Made by a program: the position numbers and the translations under genes | Notes under the pieces: generated by a model | What the model was told of the DNA's origin: nothing | Database searches by the model: none | What the model saw: only the letters and a program-made list of their open reading frames with translations | In this document: positions 8,527 to 16,540 of the stretch, piece by piece | Layout of the letters: the number at the start of each line of letters is the position of its first letter | Numbering within the stretch: position 1 is the first letter of the stretch | DNA from: Synergistaceae bacterium OttesenSCG-928-I11 | GTDB taxonomy: Bacteria > Synergistota > Synergistia > Synergistales > Synergistaceae | DNA: 34,123 bases | Assembly: GCA_030266365.1 (NCBI GenBank) | Contig: JAJDHV010000012.1 | Location: 1-34,123, forward strand | Direction of reading: 5' to 3'

Positions 8527-8535
8527 ATTGTATCA
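8527..8535 (-). promoter_or_regulatory. possible extended -10 directly upstream of cls
   Basis: On the minus strand TGATACAAT ends 6 bases before the cls ATG. TGA plus TACAAT fits an extended -10 element. If used, transcription would begin at or very near the ATG, giving a leaderless message, which would agree with the lack of a Shine-Dalgarno site. No good -35 is present, so this is tentative. Confidence 0.3.
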
Positions 8536-8567
8536 GACATCGCCCACAACGGAACGACACCGGACAG

Positions 8568-9929
8568 CTACCCCCTGATTTTCGAAATCAAACTCCTCGC
8601 GGCCTGCTGGATCGGATCCCATAAAGGAGAAATAGGGGGGGCATAGGAGAAATCGAGATACAGCATTTCCTCCAGCGTCATCTTTGCCGTGATGACCGCA
8701 GCCATCGTGTCGATACGTTTTGCCGAACCCACATCCCCGAGGATCTGCGCGCCGACAATTCGCTCGGAGGGGGTCTCGGCAATCATTTTGACGTGCATGT
8801 ATCCGACATAATCCATGTAATCGGCGACGGTGCGTCCTCTTACCGTCACAGCAGCATATGGCGTCCCCTCCGCAATCATCTCGCGCTCCAACAGCCCCGT
8901 CCGCGCGATTTCCTGCCCGCAGACGCGACAGACCGCAGTGCCCAACACACCGGGAAAATCCTCGCGTTGGCCCGACATGCTGAAAGCGGCCGCCCGCCCC
9001 TGTTTGTTGGCGACTGCGCCGAGCGCTAGATGCATCGGTTTTCCGGTGATGAGATTCGTCGATTGCACGCAGTCCCCGGCCGCCCACACGTCGCGCGCGG
9101 AGGTCTTCATCGTCTCGTCCACAACGATCGCGCCTTTTATGCCCGTCCGTATCCCTACGTCGGACGCGATTTTCGTGTTCGGCACAATTCCGAGCGCCAT
9201 CAAAACGACGTCGGCATCGTACCGACCGTTTTTCGTCACGGCACCGACGACACGACCGTCGCGGACCACAAATTCTTCGATCCCCTCGCCTAGGCGGACG
9301 CTGACGCCCCTAGACTCGAGATTCTTCTGCACAAACTCCGCCATATCCGCATCGAGCGTGGCCATTAACTGAGGCGCAACCTCCAGAATCGTAAGATCGA
9401 TGCCCATCATGCAGGAGAGCGAGTCCGCCATCTCCAGTCCGATGTAGCCGCCGCCGACGATCAACGCTTTTCGCGGATTGTGCGTTTCGATCCATTTTCT
9501 CATTGCGACGCCACTCTCCACCGTCGAAAGCATAAAAATCCCATCTGCGTCGATACCCGGGATGGGGGGCTTCACCCTGGAGGCACCCGTGGCGATCAGC
9601 AATTTATCCCAACGATCGGTAAACGTTCGGCCGTCCGTCAAATTTTTTACCGCGACCGTCTTTGCCTCCATGTCGATTGCCGTCACCTCGTGCATGGTGC
9701 GGACCTGAATATTTTTTTCGGCAAAACTCTCCGGCGTGCGGGCAATCAGCCGCTCCCGATCCAGGATCATGCCGCCGACATAATATGGAATGCCGCAAGC
9801 GGAATAGGAGATCACGGGGCCTTTTTCATAGACGGCAATTTCGGCGTCTGGCGACAGTCTGCGAAGTTGAGAGGCGGCGGACATCCCGCCGGCGTTGCCT
9901 CCGATAACGATCACTTTATTGCTCGACAT
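8568..9929 (-). CDS. FAD-dependent pyridine nucleotide-disulfide oxidoreductase (CoA-disulfide reductase/NADH oxidase type)
   Basis: This protein of about 453 residues has an N-terminal FAD-binding Rossmann motif (GGNAGGMSAA), a single active-site cysteine in ISYSACGIPYYVGG (Cys45), a second nucleotide-binding motif (GGGYIGLEMA), an FAD-closing ATG/GD pattern (WAAGDCVQ) and a C-terminal dimerisation domain with FSYAPPISP. A single redox cysteine in the SxxxC context is the hallmark of CoA-disulfide reductases and water-forming NADH oxidases, which defend anaerobes against oxidants; the sequence alone does not separate them. The ATG at 9929 is taken; the preceding GTG at 9932 is also possible, since GGAG stands 6-9 bases upstream. 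It may be co-transcribed with cls, which begins 47 bases downstream. Confidence 0.88.
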   Translation of the reverse strand: MSSNKVIVIGGNAGGMSAASQLRRLSPDAEIAVYEKGPVISYSACGIPYYVGGMILDRERLIARTPESFAEKNIQVRTMHEVTAIDMEAKTVAVKNLTDGRTFTDRWDKLLIATGASRVKPPIPGIDADGIFMLSTVESGVAMRKWIETHNPRKALIVGGGYIGLEMADSLSCMMGIDLTILEVAPQLMATLDADMAEFVQKNLESRGVSVRLGEGIEEFVVRDGRVVGAVTKNGRYDADVVLMALGIVPNTKIASDVGIRTGIKGAIVVDETMKTSARDVWAAGDCVQSTNLITGKPMHLALGAVANKQGRAAAFSMSGQREDFPGVLGTAVCRVCGQEIARTGLLEREMIAEGTPYAAVTVRGRTVADYMDYVGYMHVKMIAETPSERIVGAQILGDVGSAKRIDTMAAVITAKMTLEEMLYLDFSYAPPISPLWDPIQQAARSLISKIRG

Positions 9930-10034
9930 CACTTCATTCTCCTTTCAAAATACCGATGGCATCTCGGGAAGAGGGGAAAAAACGAGTCATTTGGGTTTGT
10001 TATTCCAGCCAAAAAGTCGATACCGAATGCCGGA

Positions 10035-10064
10035 ATTGTAGTATAGTTTAATGGCACTGCACAA
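10035..10064 (-). promoter_or_regulatory. candidate promoter for the flavoprotein oxidoreductase
   Basis: On the minus strand TTGTGC (10064-10059) and TACAAT (10040-10035) are 18 bases apart, about 100 bases upstream of the oxidoreductase start. On the plus strand a TATAGT (10042-10047) lies in the same place and could serve the divergent gene at 10088, but I see no matching -35 for it. Divergent, overlapping promoters are therefore possible. Confidence 0.4.
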
Positions 10065-10087
10065 GAGCATTCACTGGAGGGTTCGAT

Positions 10088-11032
10088 ATGGAACTGACCG
10101 AAGCATCGTACATCATTGTAAAAGGTTTCATCGACGCCAAGGACGACCGTGGAAAAACGGCCTACGGCACGTTGCTTGCACTCGCCAGTAGACGCGATAT
10201 CAAATTTATCAGCGTTTGGTTCGCGAACGAAGAGATCCCAAAGGACACCGAATGGGATGAATTGTTGCGGCTTCATATGGAGAAAGACAAAGACCCCAAC
10301 CGGGACCCCTCCGCTATTCGAAACGAAGAATCGCTCTACGATTTCCTGTACAAAAACACCGTGTTGAGCGGCATCGTGAAAAATCACAACGCGAAGTCGG
10401 CAGAACAGGCGATCAGCCGCTTCTGCCTGGACCATTTGCAGTTGAAGGCCGTCTCCTTTCTCGATTTCCTCGACGCGACGGACGGAGATATCGACTACAT
10501 CGAATCGCTGGAAACGAACGAGCAGGAACCGCAGAGCGAGGAGAAGCCGTTGTCCATGCAAAGTGAGGAAAGCGGCGGCACAATCCGGCAGGACGGCGGC
10601 AAACCTTCGAACGAGATTTTCGTGAAGTGCGAGCCCGCTCTCGACCCGGTGAACGGCATTGCCATGAATGAGATCCGCGTTGGCGACACGGTATACGCCA
10701 AACTTCCGGAGGACTCCGTTTTCTTCAAATTGCTTGCGAAAAACTACGACGCTTTCGATGGAATGATCAACGCGGAAGTGACGGGAATCCTGATCAACGA
10801 CCTCGGCACGGCGACGATCAGCTTGAAACTCTCGGACGACGTTTCCGGCATTATGAAGCTGTCCGGCAAAGTGCGAATCAAGGTTGCGGGCCAACACGGC
10901 GCTGCAGAGACGGCGGCGCGCAAGGTGAAACGTTTCAATTTCAACAATCTATCGACGGAGGCCGTCGTCGGACTATCCGGTATCGTCCTTTTAATCTCCG
11001 CCCTCCTGGCGGTATATTATATTTTTTGGTGA
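10088..11032 (+). CDS. predicted tail-anchored membrane protein, paralogue A (unknown function)
   Basis: I do not recognise this 314-residue protein. It has no signal peptide; residues 1-140 form a soluble, mixed alpha/beta-looking part beginning with YIIVKGFIDAKD, followed by an acidic, Gln/Glu/Ser-rich linker (about 143-180). A second domain (about 180-280) opens with EIFVKCEPALDPVNG and contains VGD..YAKLPE and AFDGMI..EVTGI. One hydrophobic helix (about 292-313) ends the protein, so it should be tail-anchored with both domains in the cytoplasm. The next gene encodes a clear paralogue of the same length and layout. GGAGGG lies 6 bases before the ATG. The second domain could be a small beta-barrel, but no enzyme motif is visible. 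Confidence 0.8.
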   Translation: MELTEASYIIVKGFIDAKDDRGKTAYGTLLALASRRDIKFISVWFANEEIPKDTEWDELLRLHMEKDKDPNRDPSAIRNEESLYDFLYKNTVLSGIVKNHNAKSAEQAISRFCLDHLQLKAVSFLDFLDATDGDIDYIESLETNEQEPQSEEKPLSMQSEESGGTIRQDGGKPSNEIFVKCEPALDPVNGIAMNEIRVGDTVYAKLPEDSVFFKLLAKNYDAFDGMINAEVTGILINDLGTATISLKLSDDVSGIMKLSGKVRIKVAGQHGAAETAARKVKRFNFNNLSTEAVVGLSGIVLLISALLAVYYIFW

Positions 11033-11059
11033 TCGATTCTCCGAAACGAGTGTGTAAAG

Positions 11060-12007
11060 ATGCAATGGACCGCGGAAACAAATAAATTCGTCATCGCAAA
11101 GGGTTTCGTCGACGCAAGAGATGCCGGCTCTCGTTCGGTGTATGGTGCCTTCGTTTCGGCCTCCGGCTATCAAAAAACACTCTATTTCAAAGAAATTTTC
11201 TCGAATGATCCGATCGACAGGGCGCTTTCATGGCCGGAATTACTCGCGACGTTGAACGACGAAAGCGTGCAGCCGCCGGCAAACTCCGTCCTTGCGCACT
11301 ACAGGAAAGAATTTCACGAGTTCATAGACATCCAGCGCCTGCTCGAATACGGAAGAGGACGCATGGACGCCAAGGAGATCGAACGGAAGATTTCCTATTT
11401 TTGCTCGGACGCCTTGGATCTGAGCGCGATCATTTTTCTCGAATTGACAACTGTGAGCGAAGGAGACTTGCGCTCCCTCATGCCATTTCTTCCGGAAAAA
11501 TTCGGCGGGACTGAAAAAAAGACCGAGAAAAAACAAGACGAAAGCGACGACTCAGACGACGATGATTCCCAGGATACCGAAGAAGGCGAGGATGAAAAGG
11601 AACAAAGCGAAATTTTTCTGTCCTGCGAACCCGTGTTGGATCCGGTTTCCGGTGTCGCGATCAGCGATTTGTCAGTTGGGGATCTTATCGAGGCGAAGCT
11701 TCCCGAAACCTCCTCCTACTATCAGTTTTTCACCAATAAATATCCCGCGTTCAACGGCATGATCGAAGGAGAGATTACGGGGATAAAAGTAAACGAATAC
11801 GACGTTGCCGTCGTCGCGCTCAAACTGGCCGACGGCATTTCCGGCGCCCTGAAACTTTCCGAAAAAGTTCGAATCAAACGCCTGGCGACAAAAGAGCCTT
11901 TCGATCCGTCCGAAAGCACGCGGATTTCTGTGGAGATCGTCTTCGCGATACTGAGTGTCGCGGTCTTTCTGGTCGTCATGGGTGTCCTTCTATATGTAAT
12001 CGACTGA
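11060..12007 (+). CDS. predicted tail-anchored membrane protein, paralogue B (unknown function)
   Basis: This 315-residue protein is a paralogue of the preceding gene product. The N-terminal part aligns from FVIAKGFVDARD. The linker (about 155-185) is extremely acidic, with runs of Asp and Glu. The second domain repeats the pattern EIFLSCEPVLDPVSG, VGD..EAKLPE, AFNGMI..EITGI and ALKLSEKVRIK. A single C-terminal hydrophobic helix (about 291-314) ends in VID. The gap between the two genes is 27 bases and the Shine-Dalgarno site is weak, so translation may depend on the upstream gene. Conservation is much higher in the second domain than in the linker, which points to selection on that domain. 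Function is unknown; nothing in the convergent neighbour suggests one. Confidence 0.8.
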   Translation: MQWTAETNKFVIAKGFVDARDAGSRSVYGAFVSASGYQKTLYFKEIFSNDPIDRALSWPELLATLNDESVQPPANSVLAHYRKEFHEFIDIQRLLEYGRGRMDAKEIERKISYFCSDALDLSAIIFLELTTVSEGDLRSLMPFLPEKFGGTEKKTEKKQDESDDSDDDDSQDTEEGEDEKEQSEIFLSCEPVLDPVSGVAISDLSVGDLIEAKLPETSSYYQFFTNKYPAFNGMIEGEITGIKVNEYDVAVVALKLADGISGALKLSEKVRIKRLATKEPFDPSESTRISVEIVFAILSVAVFLVVMGVLLYVID

Positions 12008-12018
12008 CGAACATCGCA

Positions 12019-12951
12019 TCAGCCAATTCCCAAAAACGCCACCCAAAGCGGAATCGTAATCGGCGCCAATATCGTCGTGATGGCGACCGTGTCGCATGCG
12101 TACTGTTCATCCAGCCCCATCCCCCCGGCGATGATAAAACAGTTCACAGCGGTCGGCATGGCCGTAATCAGGACCGCCGTTTGCATCATCGTTTCGGGAA
12201 CCGGCCAGACGAGAAAGAACGCCCAGGCTACGGCCGGATGGAGCAGCAACTTGATCAACACATCGTGCCACGTCCGCTTGATCGCATTTGGAATATCCGG
12301 CAGCTCCAGGCTCATGCCGAGGCAGATCAACGCGATCCCGGTCGCCATGTCCGCGACCAGTTTCATCGAGACCAACACGGTTTCCGGAATCGGGATGCGA
12401 ATTTGCGCGCACAGGAGTCCGAGCAGGCTGGAGGCGACAAGCGGATTTTTTATGATCTTGGCGGCGAGCGCGCGGAACATCGTAAAGGAGAGCGCGCCGG
12501 AGAGGACGATCTCGCCCCACAATATCGTGATGAGGTTAAAACCCGGGATCGTGATGGCTAGATAGATCGACGACGCTTCCATTCCCGAAGCGCCCATCGC
12601 GAGAACCGCGGCCGGCAGTCCGAGATAGACGTTGTTCGCCCTCGCGGCGGCCATTGTGGAGAACGCCTGTTTTTTCCTGTCCCCCCTGTGCGTAATAAAA
12701 TAAGAGAGGAGAAACGCCATCATGGGAACGAGAAAGAGCGTGCTGTAGGTCGCGAGAAACAGATTCCGATGATGCCAGATTTCGGTGCCCGAAGTATAAG
12801 TCGTCCGAAACAGCAGGGCGGGCAGCACGATCCAATAGAGCATGTTCGTGAGGCGTGTACGGTCGTTCTGATTCAAGAATCCGGTATGGCGGAGCACCAT
12901 TCCCAACACAACGACGATAAACAGGGGGGCGATTATCAAAAGGCCATTCAC
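12019..12951 (-). CDS. auxin efflux carrier (AEC) family transporter
   Basis: This protein of 310 residues has about ten membrane helices in two halves. Family-typical patterns are NVYLGLPAA near helix 4-5, a central hydrophilic loop, and GISLICLGMSLEL-like text (ALICLGMSLEL) with PTAVNCFIIAGGMG and a C-terminal TILAPITIPLW. AEC proteins export organic anions such as malate or other carboxylates; the substrate is not predictable. The open frame extends well upstream into rmuC, antisense to it. GTG at 12951 is chosen because GAGGTGA stands 5 bases before it; an ATG 15 codons further upstream is the alternative. The gene converges on paralogue B with only 11 bases between the stops and no terminator visible there. 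Confidence 0.88.
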   Translation of the reverse strand: MNGLLIIAPLFIVVVLGMVLRHTGFLNQNDRTRLTNMLYWIVLPALLFRTTYTSGTEIWHHRNLFLATYSTLFLVPMMAFLLSYFITHRGDRKKQAFSTMAAARANNVYLGLPAAVLAMGASGMEASSIYLAITIPGFNLITILWGEIVLSGALSFTMFRALAAKIIKNPLVASSLLGLLCAQIRIPIPETVLVSMKLVADMATGIALICLGMSLELPDIPNAIKRTWHDVLIKLLLHPAVAWAFFLVWPVPETMMQTAVLITAMPTAVNCFIIAGGMGLDEQYACDTVAITTILAPITIPLWVAFLGIG

Positions 12952-13036
12952 TCGTCTCACCTCATCACACGATCTATCGCGAACTCTCGGTGTCATGGTA
13001 ACATACAACCGGATTATTCGTGAGGGGGCCATATTT

Positions 13037-14392
13037 TTGCATTTGATCATTGCAATTGCCGTCGTATTTTTTATCGCCGTCGTCCTGTTGCTGATGAGCG
13101 TTTCGAAACTGAAGGAGAACGGTGCCGCGCTCGAACACGCGACACGGGAGCTCATTCTGCGCCTTGAGGCACTCGAGGAGAGAATCGAACAGGGGGAGCG
13201 TACGTCGCTCGAATCCTCCGAAAAACTGCGGGAGCAGCTTTTTTCCTCCGCAAGGGACGAACGCGCGGAGATCGCGCGAAATTTTTCATCTCTGGGCGAA
13301 AACCAATCCAGGCACCTTCGCGAAATCGGCTCTCTCCAGAAAGATTCCCTGGATGGCCTGTCCATGCAGATCGCGCAAATGACGCGCAATAACGAAGCGC
13401 GATTGGACACGATGCGGGAGACGATCGAACATCGACTCAAAGACCTGCAAACCGGCAACGAGGAAAAGCTCGAAAAAATGCGCGCGCTCGTCGACGAAAA
13501 ATTGCACGCAACACTCGAGCAGCGCCTGGGGGCGGCGTTCTCCAACGTATCGGAATGGCTCGACAAGGTGCACAGGGGTTTGGGGGAAATGAAAAACCTG
13601 GCGGGCGACGTCGGCGACCTACGACGTGTCCTCACGAACGTCAAGACGAGAGGGATCTGGGGAGAGATCCAGCTTGGCGCACTGCTGGAACAAATCATGC
13701 ACCCGGAACAGTACGCGCAAAATGTCGAGGTTATACCGGGCACTTCTGAACGAGTTGAATTCGCAGTCAAACTGCCCGGGCGGGACGAGAAAAGCAACGT
13801 CTGGCTTCCGCTCGACTCGAAATTTCCGCAGGAGGACTATCTCCGCCTGCTCGACGCAACCGAACAGTGCGACGCAAAAGCCGTCTCGGAACACCGGCGC
13901 GCGTTGGAACAGCGGATTCTCGAGGAGGCCAAAAAAATCCAGACGAAGTACATCGAGGCTCCCTACACGACGGATTTCGCCGTTCTTTTTCTGCCGGTCG
14001 AGGGATTGTACGCCGAGGTTATCCGCATCGACGGTCTATGCGAAAAAATCATGCGGACCCATCGCGTCGTCATATCCGGCCCGACGACGATCGCCGCACT
14101 CTTGAACAGCCTTCAGATGGGCTTCCGCACGCTCGCTGTCGAGAAGAGATCGAGTGAGGTCTGGCTGCTCCTCGGACAGATCAAGACCGAATTCGCCAAA
14201 TTCGGCAACGTTCTCAAAAAGGTGCACGACAGAATCGAACAAGCGGGTAAGGAGCTCGAGAGCGCCGGGGTTCGGAGTCGGGCGATCGAGCGAAAGCTGC
14301 GCAACGTGACCGAGCTTCCTTCGGATGCACTGGGTGAAGAGCTCGATTCGATCGCAGCCCTGACGACGGAGGTGGACAATGATGAAGAATAA
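13037..14392 (+). CDS. rmuC: RmuC family DNA recombination protein
   Basis: This 451-residue protein has an N-terminal membrane helix (residues 2-22), a long coiled coil (about 25-180) and the RmuC nuclease-like domain (about 190-400). The domain has RGIWGEIQLGALLEQI, LPLDSKFP and TTDFAVLFLPVEGLYAEV, which are the conserved blocks of this family. RmuC limits DNA rearrangements such as inversions at short inverted repeats and is related to restriction-endonuclease-like folds. The TTG at 13037 is preferred because GAGGGGG lies 8 bases upstream; an ATG 14 codons earlier lacks such a site and would precede the membrane helix with a charged extension. The 3' end overlaps folE2 by 14 bases. Confidence 0.9.
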   Translation: MHLIIAIAVVFFIAVVLLLMSVSKLKENGAALEHATRELILRLEALEERIEQGERTSLESSEKLREQLFSSARDERAEIARNFSSLGENQSRHLREIGSLQKDSLDGLSMQIAQMTRNNEARLDTMRETIEHRLKDLQTGNEEKLEKMRALVDEKLHATLEQRLGAAFSNVSEWLDKVHRGLGEMKNLAGDVGDLRRVLTNVKTRGIWGEIQLGALLEQIMHPEQYAQNVEVIPGTSERVEFAVKLPGRDEKSNVWLPLDSKFPQEDYLRLLDATEQCDAKAVSEHRRALEQRILEEAKKIQTKYIEAPYTTDFAVLFLPVEGLYAEVIRIDGLCEKIMRTHRVVISGPTTIAALLNSLQMGFRTLAVEKRSSEVWLLLGQIKTEFAKFGNVLKKVHDRIEQAGKELESAGVRSRAIERKLRNVTELPSDALGEELDSIAALTTEVDNDEE

Positions 14393-15398
14393 AGTGCCCG
14401 AGCTTGGCGAGGACATCCAAAAGAAAACCCCCTCGACACGTGTCGCGCTTTCGCGGGTCGGTGTCACCTCGCTCAAACGCATCCTTCGCCTTCGCAGTGA
14501 AAAAAGCACCAGAAAGGACGACGCCCGCAGCACGCTCTTTTTTGCGGAGATGGACCTCTTTGCACACCTGGACGCGAGCCAGTCCGGCGTCCATATGTCG
14601 CGGTTCGTTGAGAACATCGAGAACATCGCGGCGGACCTGTCGACCGAACCCTCTCCGAACATCGAAACACTCGCGGAAAGAATGGCGCTCGCCATCGCCC
14701 AAACCCAGGGAGCGGCGCGCTCCGAAGTCCGAATTCGCGCGCAGTACCCGATGGCCAAAGTCACCCCCGCCTCCGGCACGGAGGTGGAGGACCTGTATAC
14801 GTTCATCGGTGTTGCCATCAGCGACGGCACATCGACGAGGCGCGCGGTCGGGGTCGAGGTGAACGGTTTTACCGTATGCCCCTGCGCGAGGGAGATGGTG
14901 GCGGAACATTCCCGCAACGTGCTTAGAAAAAACGGTTATTCCGACAAAGAGGCTGAAAAAATCGCCTCGCTTCTCCCGCTCGCGTCCCACAACCAGCGGG
15001 GAACCGGAACGCTGATTGTCGGTACGGAAATGCCCCTTCGCGCAAAGACGCTCGTCCACATCGTGGAATCCTCCATGAGTTCGAAGATCTACGAACTCCT
15101 CAAGCGCCCGGACGAACTGCACGTCGTCACACAGGGACACGCCAACCCACGTTTCGTCGAGGATGTCGTGAGGGAGATTATCCGAAATGTCGCGGAAACT
15201 TGTACCGACCTGCCGGAAGAGTCCTTCATCGTTGCGCGTCAGGAAAATTTCGAGAGTATTCACAGTCACAACGCATACGCGGAACGCTGTGGATTTTTCG
15301 GGGATATGCTGCGGGAGTTACAGGGCGTCCCACAGGAAGCGACAGGGGGGAGATACAGAATATCGTCTCTCGAAGCCTGGTTGGACAGCTTGTTGTAA
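14379..15398 (+). CDS. folE2: GTP cyclohydrolase FolE2 (type IB)
   Basis: This 339-residue enzyme converts GTP to 7,8-dihydroneopterin triphosphate, the first step of folate (and queuosine-type) pterin synthesis. Family blocks are SGVHMSRF (69-76), the metal/catalytic CPC motif (167-169), HNQRG with His204, and HSHNAYAER near residue 304. Unlike FolE, the type IB enzyme can use Mn or Fe instead of Zn, useful under zinc limitation. The ATG lies inside the end of rmuC with GGTGG just upstream, so expression is coupled. The next gene, 13 bases on, encodes a small flavoprotein, and a flavodoxin follows, which suggests a redox step acting on pterins or folates. Confidence 0.95.
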   Translation: MMKNKVPELGEDIQKKTPSTRVALSRVGVTSLKRILRLRSEKSTRKDDARSTLFFAEMDLFAHLDASQSGVHMSRFVENIENIAADLSTEPSPNIETLAERMALAIAQTQGAARSEVRIRAQYPMAKVTPASGTEVEDLYTFIGVAISDGTSTRRAVGVEVNGFTVCPCAREMVAEHSRNVLRKNGYSDKEAEKIASLLPLASHNQRGTGTLIVGTEMPLRAKTLVHIVESSMSSKIYELLKRPDELHVVTQGHANPRFVEDVVREIIRNVAETCTDLPEESFIVARQENFESIHSHNAYAERCGFFGDMLRELQGVPQEATGGRYRISSLEAWLDSLL

Positions 15399-15411
15399 GG
15401 GAAGACGACAA

Positions 15412-15999
15412 ATGCCGACGGGCGCTGTCGACAAAAAGATTTGCTGGGTCGTTACCGGAGCCGGACATTTTCTGCGCGAGGCCGTCGAACTGCTCCCGCC
15501 TGAACCGCATGTCGATGTTTATCTGACGCGGGCCGCGCTCGAGGTTGTATCGAGATACCATGTGCTCGAACGAATCGAATGCACCGGCAGGAAAGTTTTT
15601 CGTGAGGCAGACCACAGCTCGGGTGCGATCATCCTTTTTTCGATGGGGCGCTACGACGCGCTCGTCATTGCGCCCGCAACTTCGAATACCGTCGCCAAAT
15701 GCGCGCTGGGCATCGCCGATTCTCTCGCCTCCACCTTTTTCGCGCAGGCGGGAAAGAGCGGAATACCGACAATCGTTTTGCCGACGGACGTCGATGCCGA
15801 GGTCGTTTCCGTCACACCGTCCGGCAAATCCATTCGCATCACGCCCCGCCCGATCGACCTCCAGCATTCGAACGCACTCTCATCCTTCCCCCACGTTTCG
15901 GTCGCAAAATCGATCGAGGAGCTTGGGGCCCTCCTTGCGCCTTTCACAGGAGGCACCGATCGCTGGAATAACTTCTCCCCGTCGTCACCGGCGTCGTGA
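15412..15999 (+). CDS. HFCD-family flavoprotein (dihydromethanopterin-reductase/AfpA-like)
   Basis: This 195-residue protein begins with a beta strand and WVVTGAGHFLRE (12-23), and has APATSNTVAKCALGIADSLAS (88-108), the FMN-binding pattern of the flavoprotein superfamily that includes phosphopantothenoylcysteine decarboxylase, dipicolinate synthase B and the archaeal or methylotroph proteins AfpA and DmrB. The GAGHFLRE start is closest to the AfpA/DmrB type, which transfer electrons to pterin substrates or other carriers. It sits between folE2 and a flavodoxin gene. I infer a reductase acting on dihydropterin or dihydrofolate, fed by the flavodoxin. The ATG at 15412 has AAGGGA about 10 bases upstream; the longer open frame overlaps folE2 and is not needed. 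Confidence 0.75.
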   Translation: MPTGAVDKKICWVVTGAGHFLREAVELLPPEPHVDVYLTRAALEVVSRYHVLERIECTGRKVFREADHSSGAIILFSMGRYDALVIAPATSNTVAKCALGIADSLASTFFAQAGKSGIPTIVLPTDVDAEVVSVTPSGKSIRITPRPIDLQHSNALSSFPHVSVAKSIEELGALLAPFTGGTDRWNNFSPSSPAS

Positions 16000-16050
16000 A
16001 AATTATGATAAGATGCGCGCGTTGCGAATGACGTGCAGGAGGGGAAATAT

Positions 16051-16473
16051 TTGTCCAACATCGTGGTTCTTTATTGGTCGGGATCGGGCAACACCGAGAA
16101 AATGGCTCAACTGATCGCGGAAGGCGCATCGGCCACCTGTAAGCACGTCGCCGATGCGACGCCGGACGAATTGCACGACGTCTCGCTGGTCACGTTCGGC
16201 TCTCCGGCACTTGGGGATGAAGGCATCGACGAAACGGAACTTGCGCCTTTCATCGCATCCGCAAATGCCGCACTGCAAGACAAAACAATCGCGCTGTTCG
16301 GATCTTACGGCTGGGGAAACGGGGAGTGGCTCAGGCTGTGGGGAGAAGAACTTTCGAAGTCGGGCTGTCGCGTTCTGCCAGACCGCCTGGCGATACGCGA
16401 AGCCCCAGAGGGAGACGACGTAGCAAAGTGTATCGATTTCGGGAGAGCTCTTGCCAAAATCGCGCAACAATGA
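16051..16473 (+). CDS. flavodoxin
   Basis: This 140-residue electron carrier has the FMN phosphate loop in LYWSGSGNTEKMAQ (6-19), the first isoalloxazine loop around FGSPALGDE (49-57) and the second in FGSYGWGNGEWL. These are the three binding segments of short-chain flavodoxins. Length is normal. TTG at 16051 is chosen because AGGAGGGG lies 6 bases before it; the GTG six codons upstream would contain this site. It is the likely electron donor for the preceding flavoprotein, or a general donor for radical SAM enzymes such as RimO encoded elsewhere in the window. Confidence 0.9.
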   Translation: MSNIVVLYWSGSGNTEKMAQLIAEGASATCKHVADATPDELHDVSLVTFGSPALGDEGIDETELAPFIASANAALQDKTIALFGSYGWGNGEWLRLWGEELSKSGCRVLPDRLAIREAPEGDDVAKCIDFGRALAKIAQQ

Positions 16474-16540
16474 AAAACGCTGTGCGCCGAGTTCGAAGGA
16501 CCTCGAAAAAGATAGCGATTGATTGGAGATCGGGTACCGC

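Noticed and set aside
12952-13797. N-terminal extension of the AEC carrier open frame
   Set aside because: It is antisense to rmuC and is Ser/Arg-rich; the carrier is full length from the GTG at 12951.
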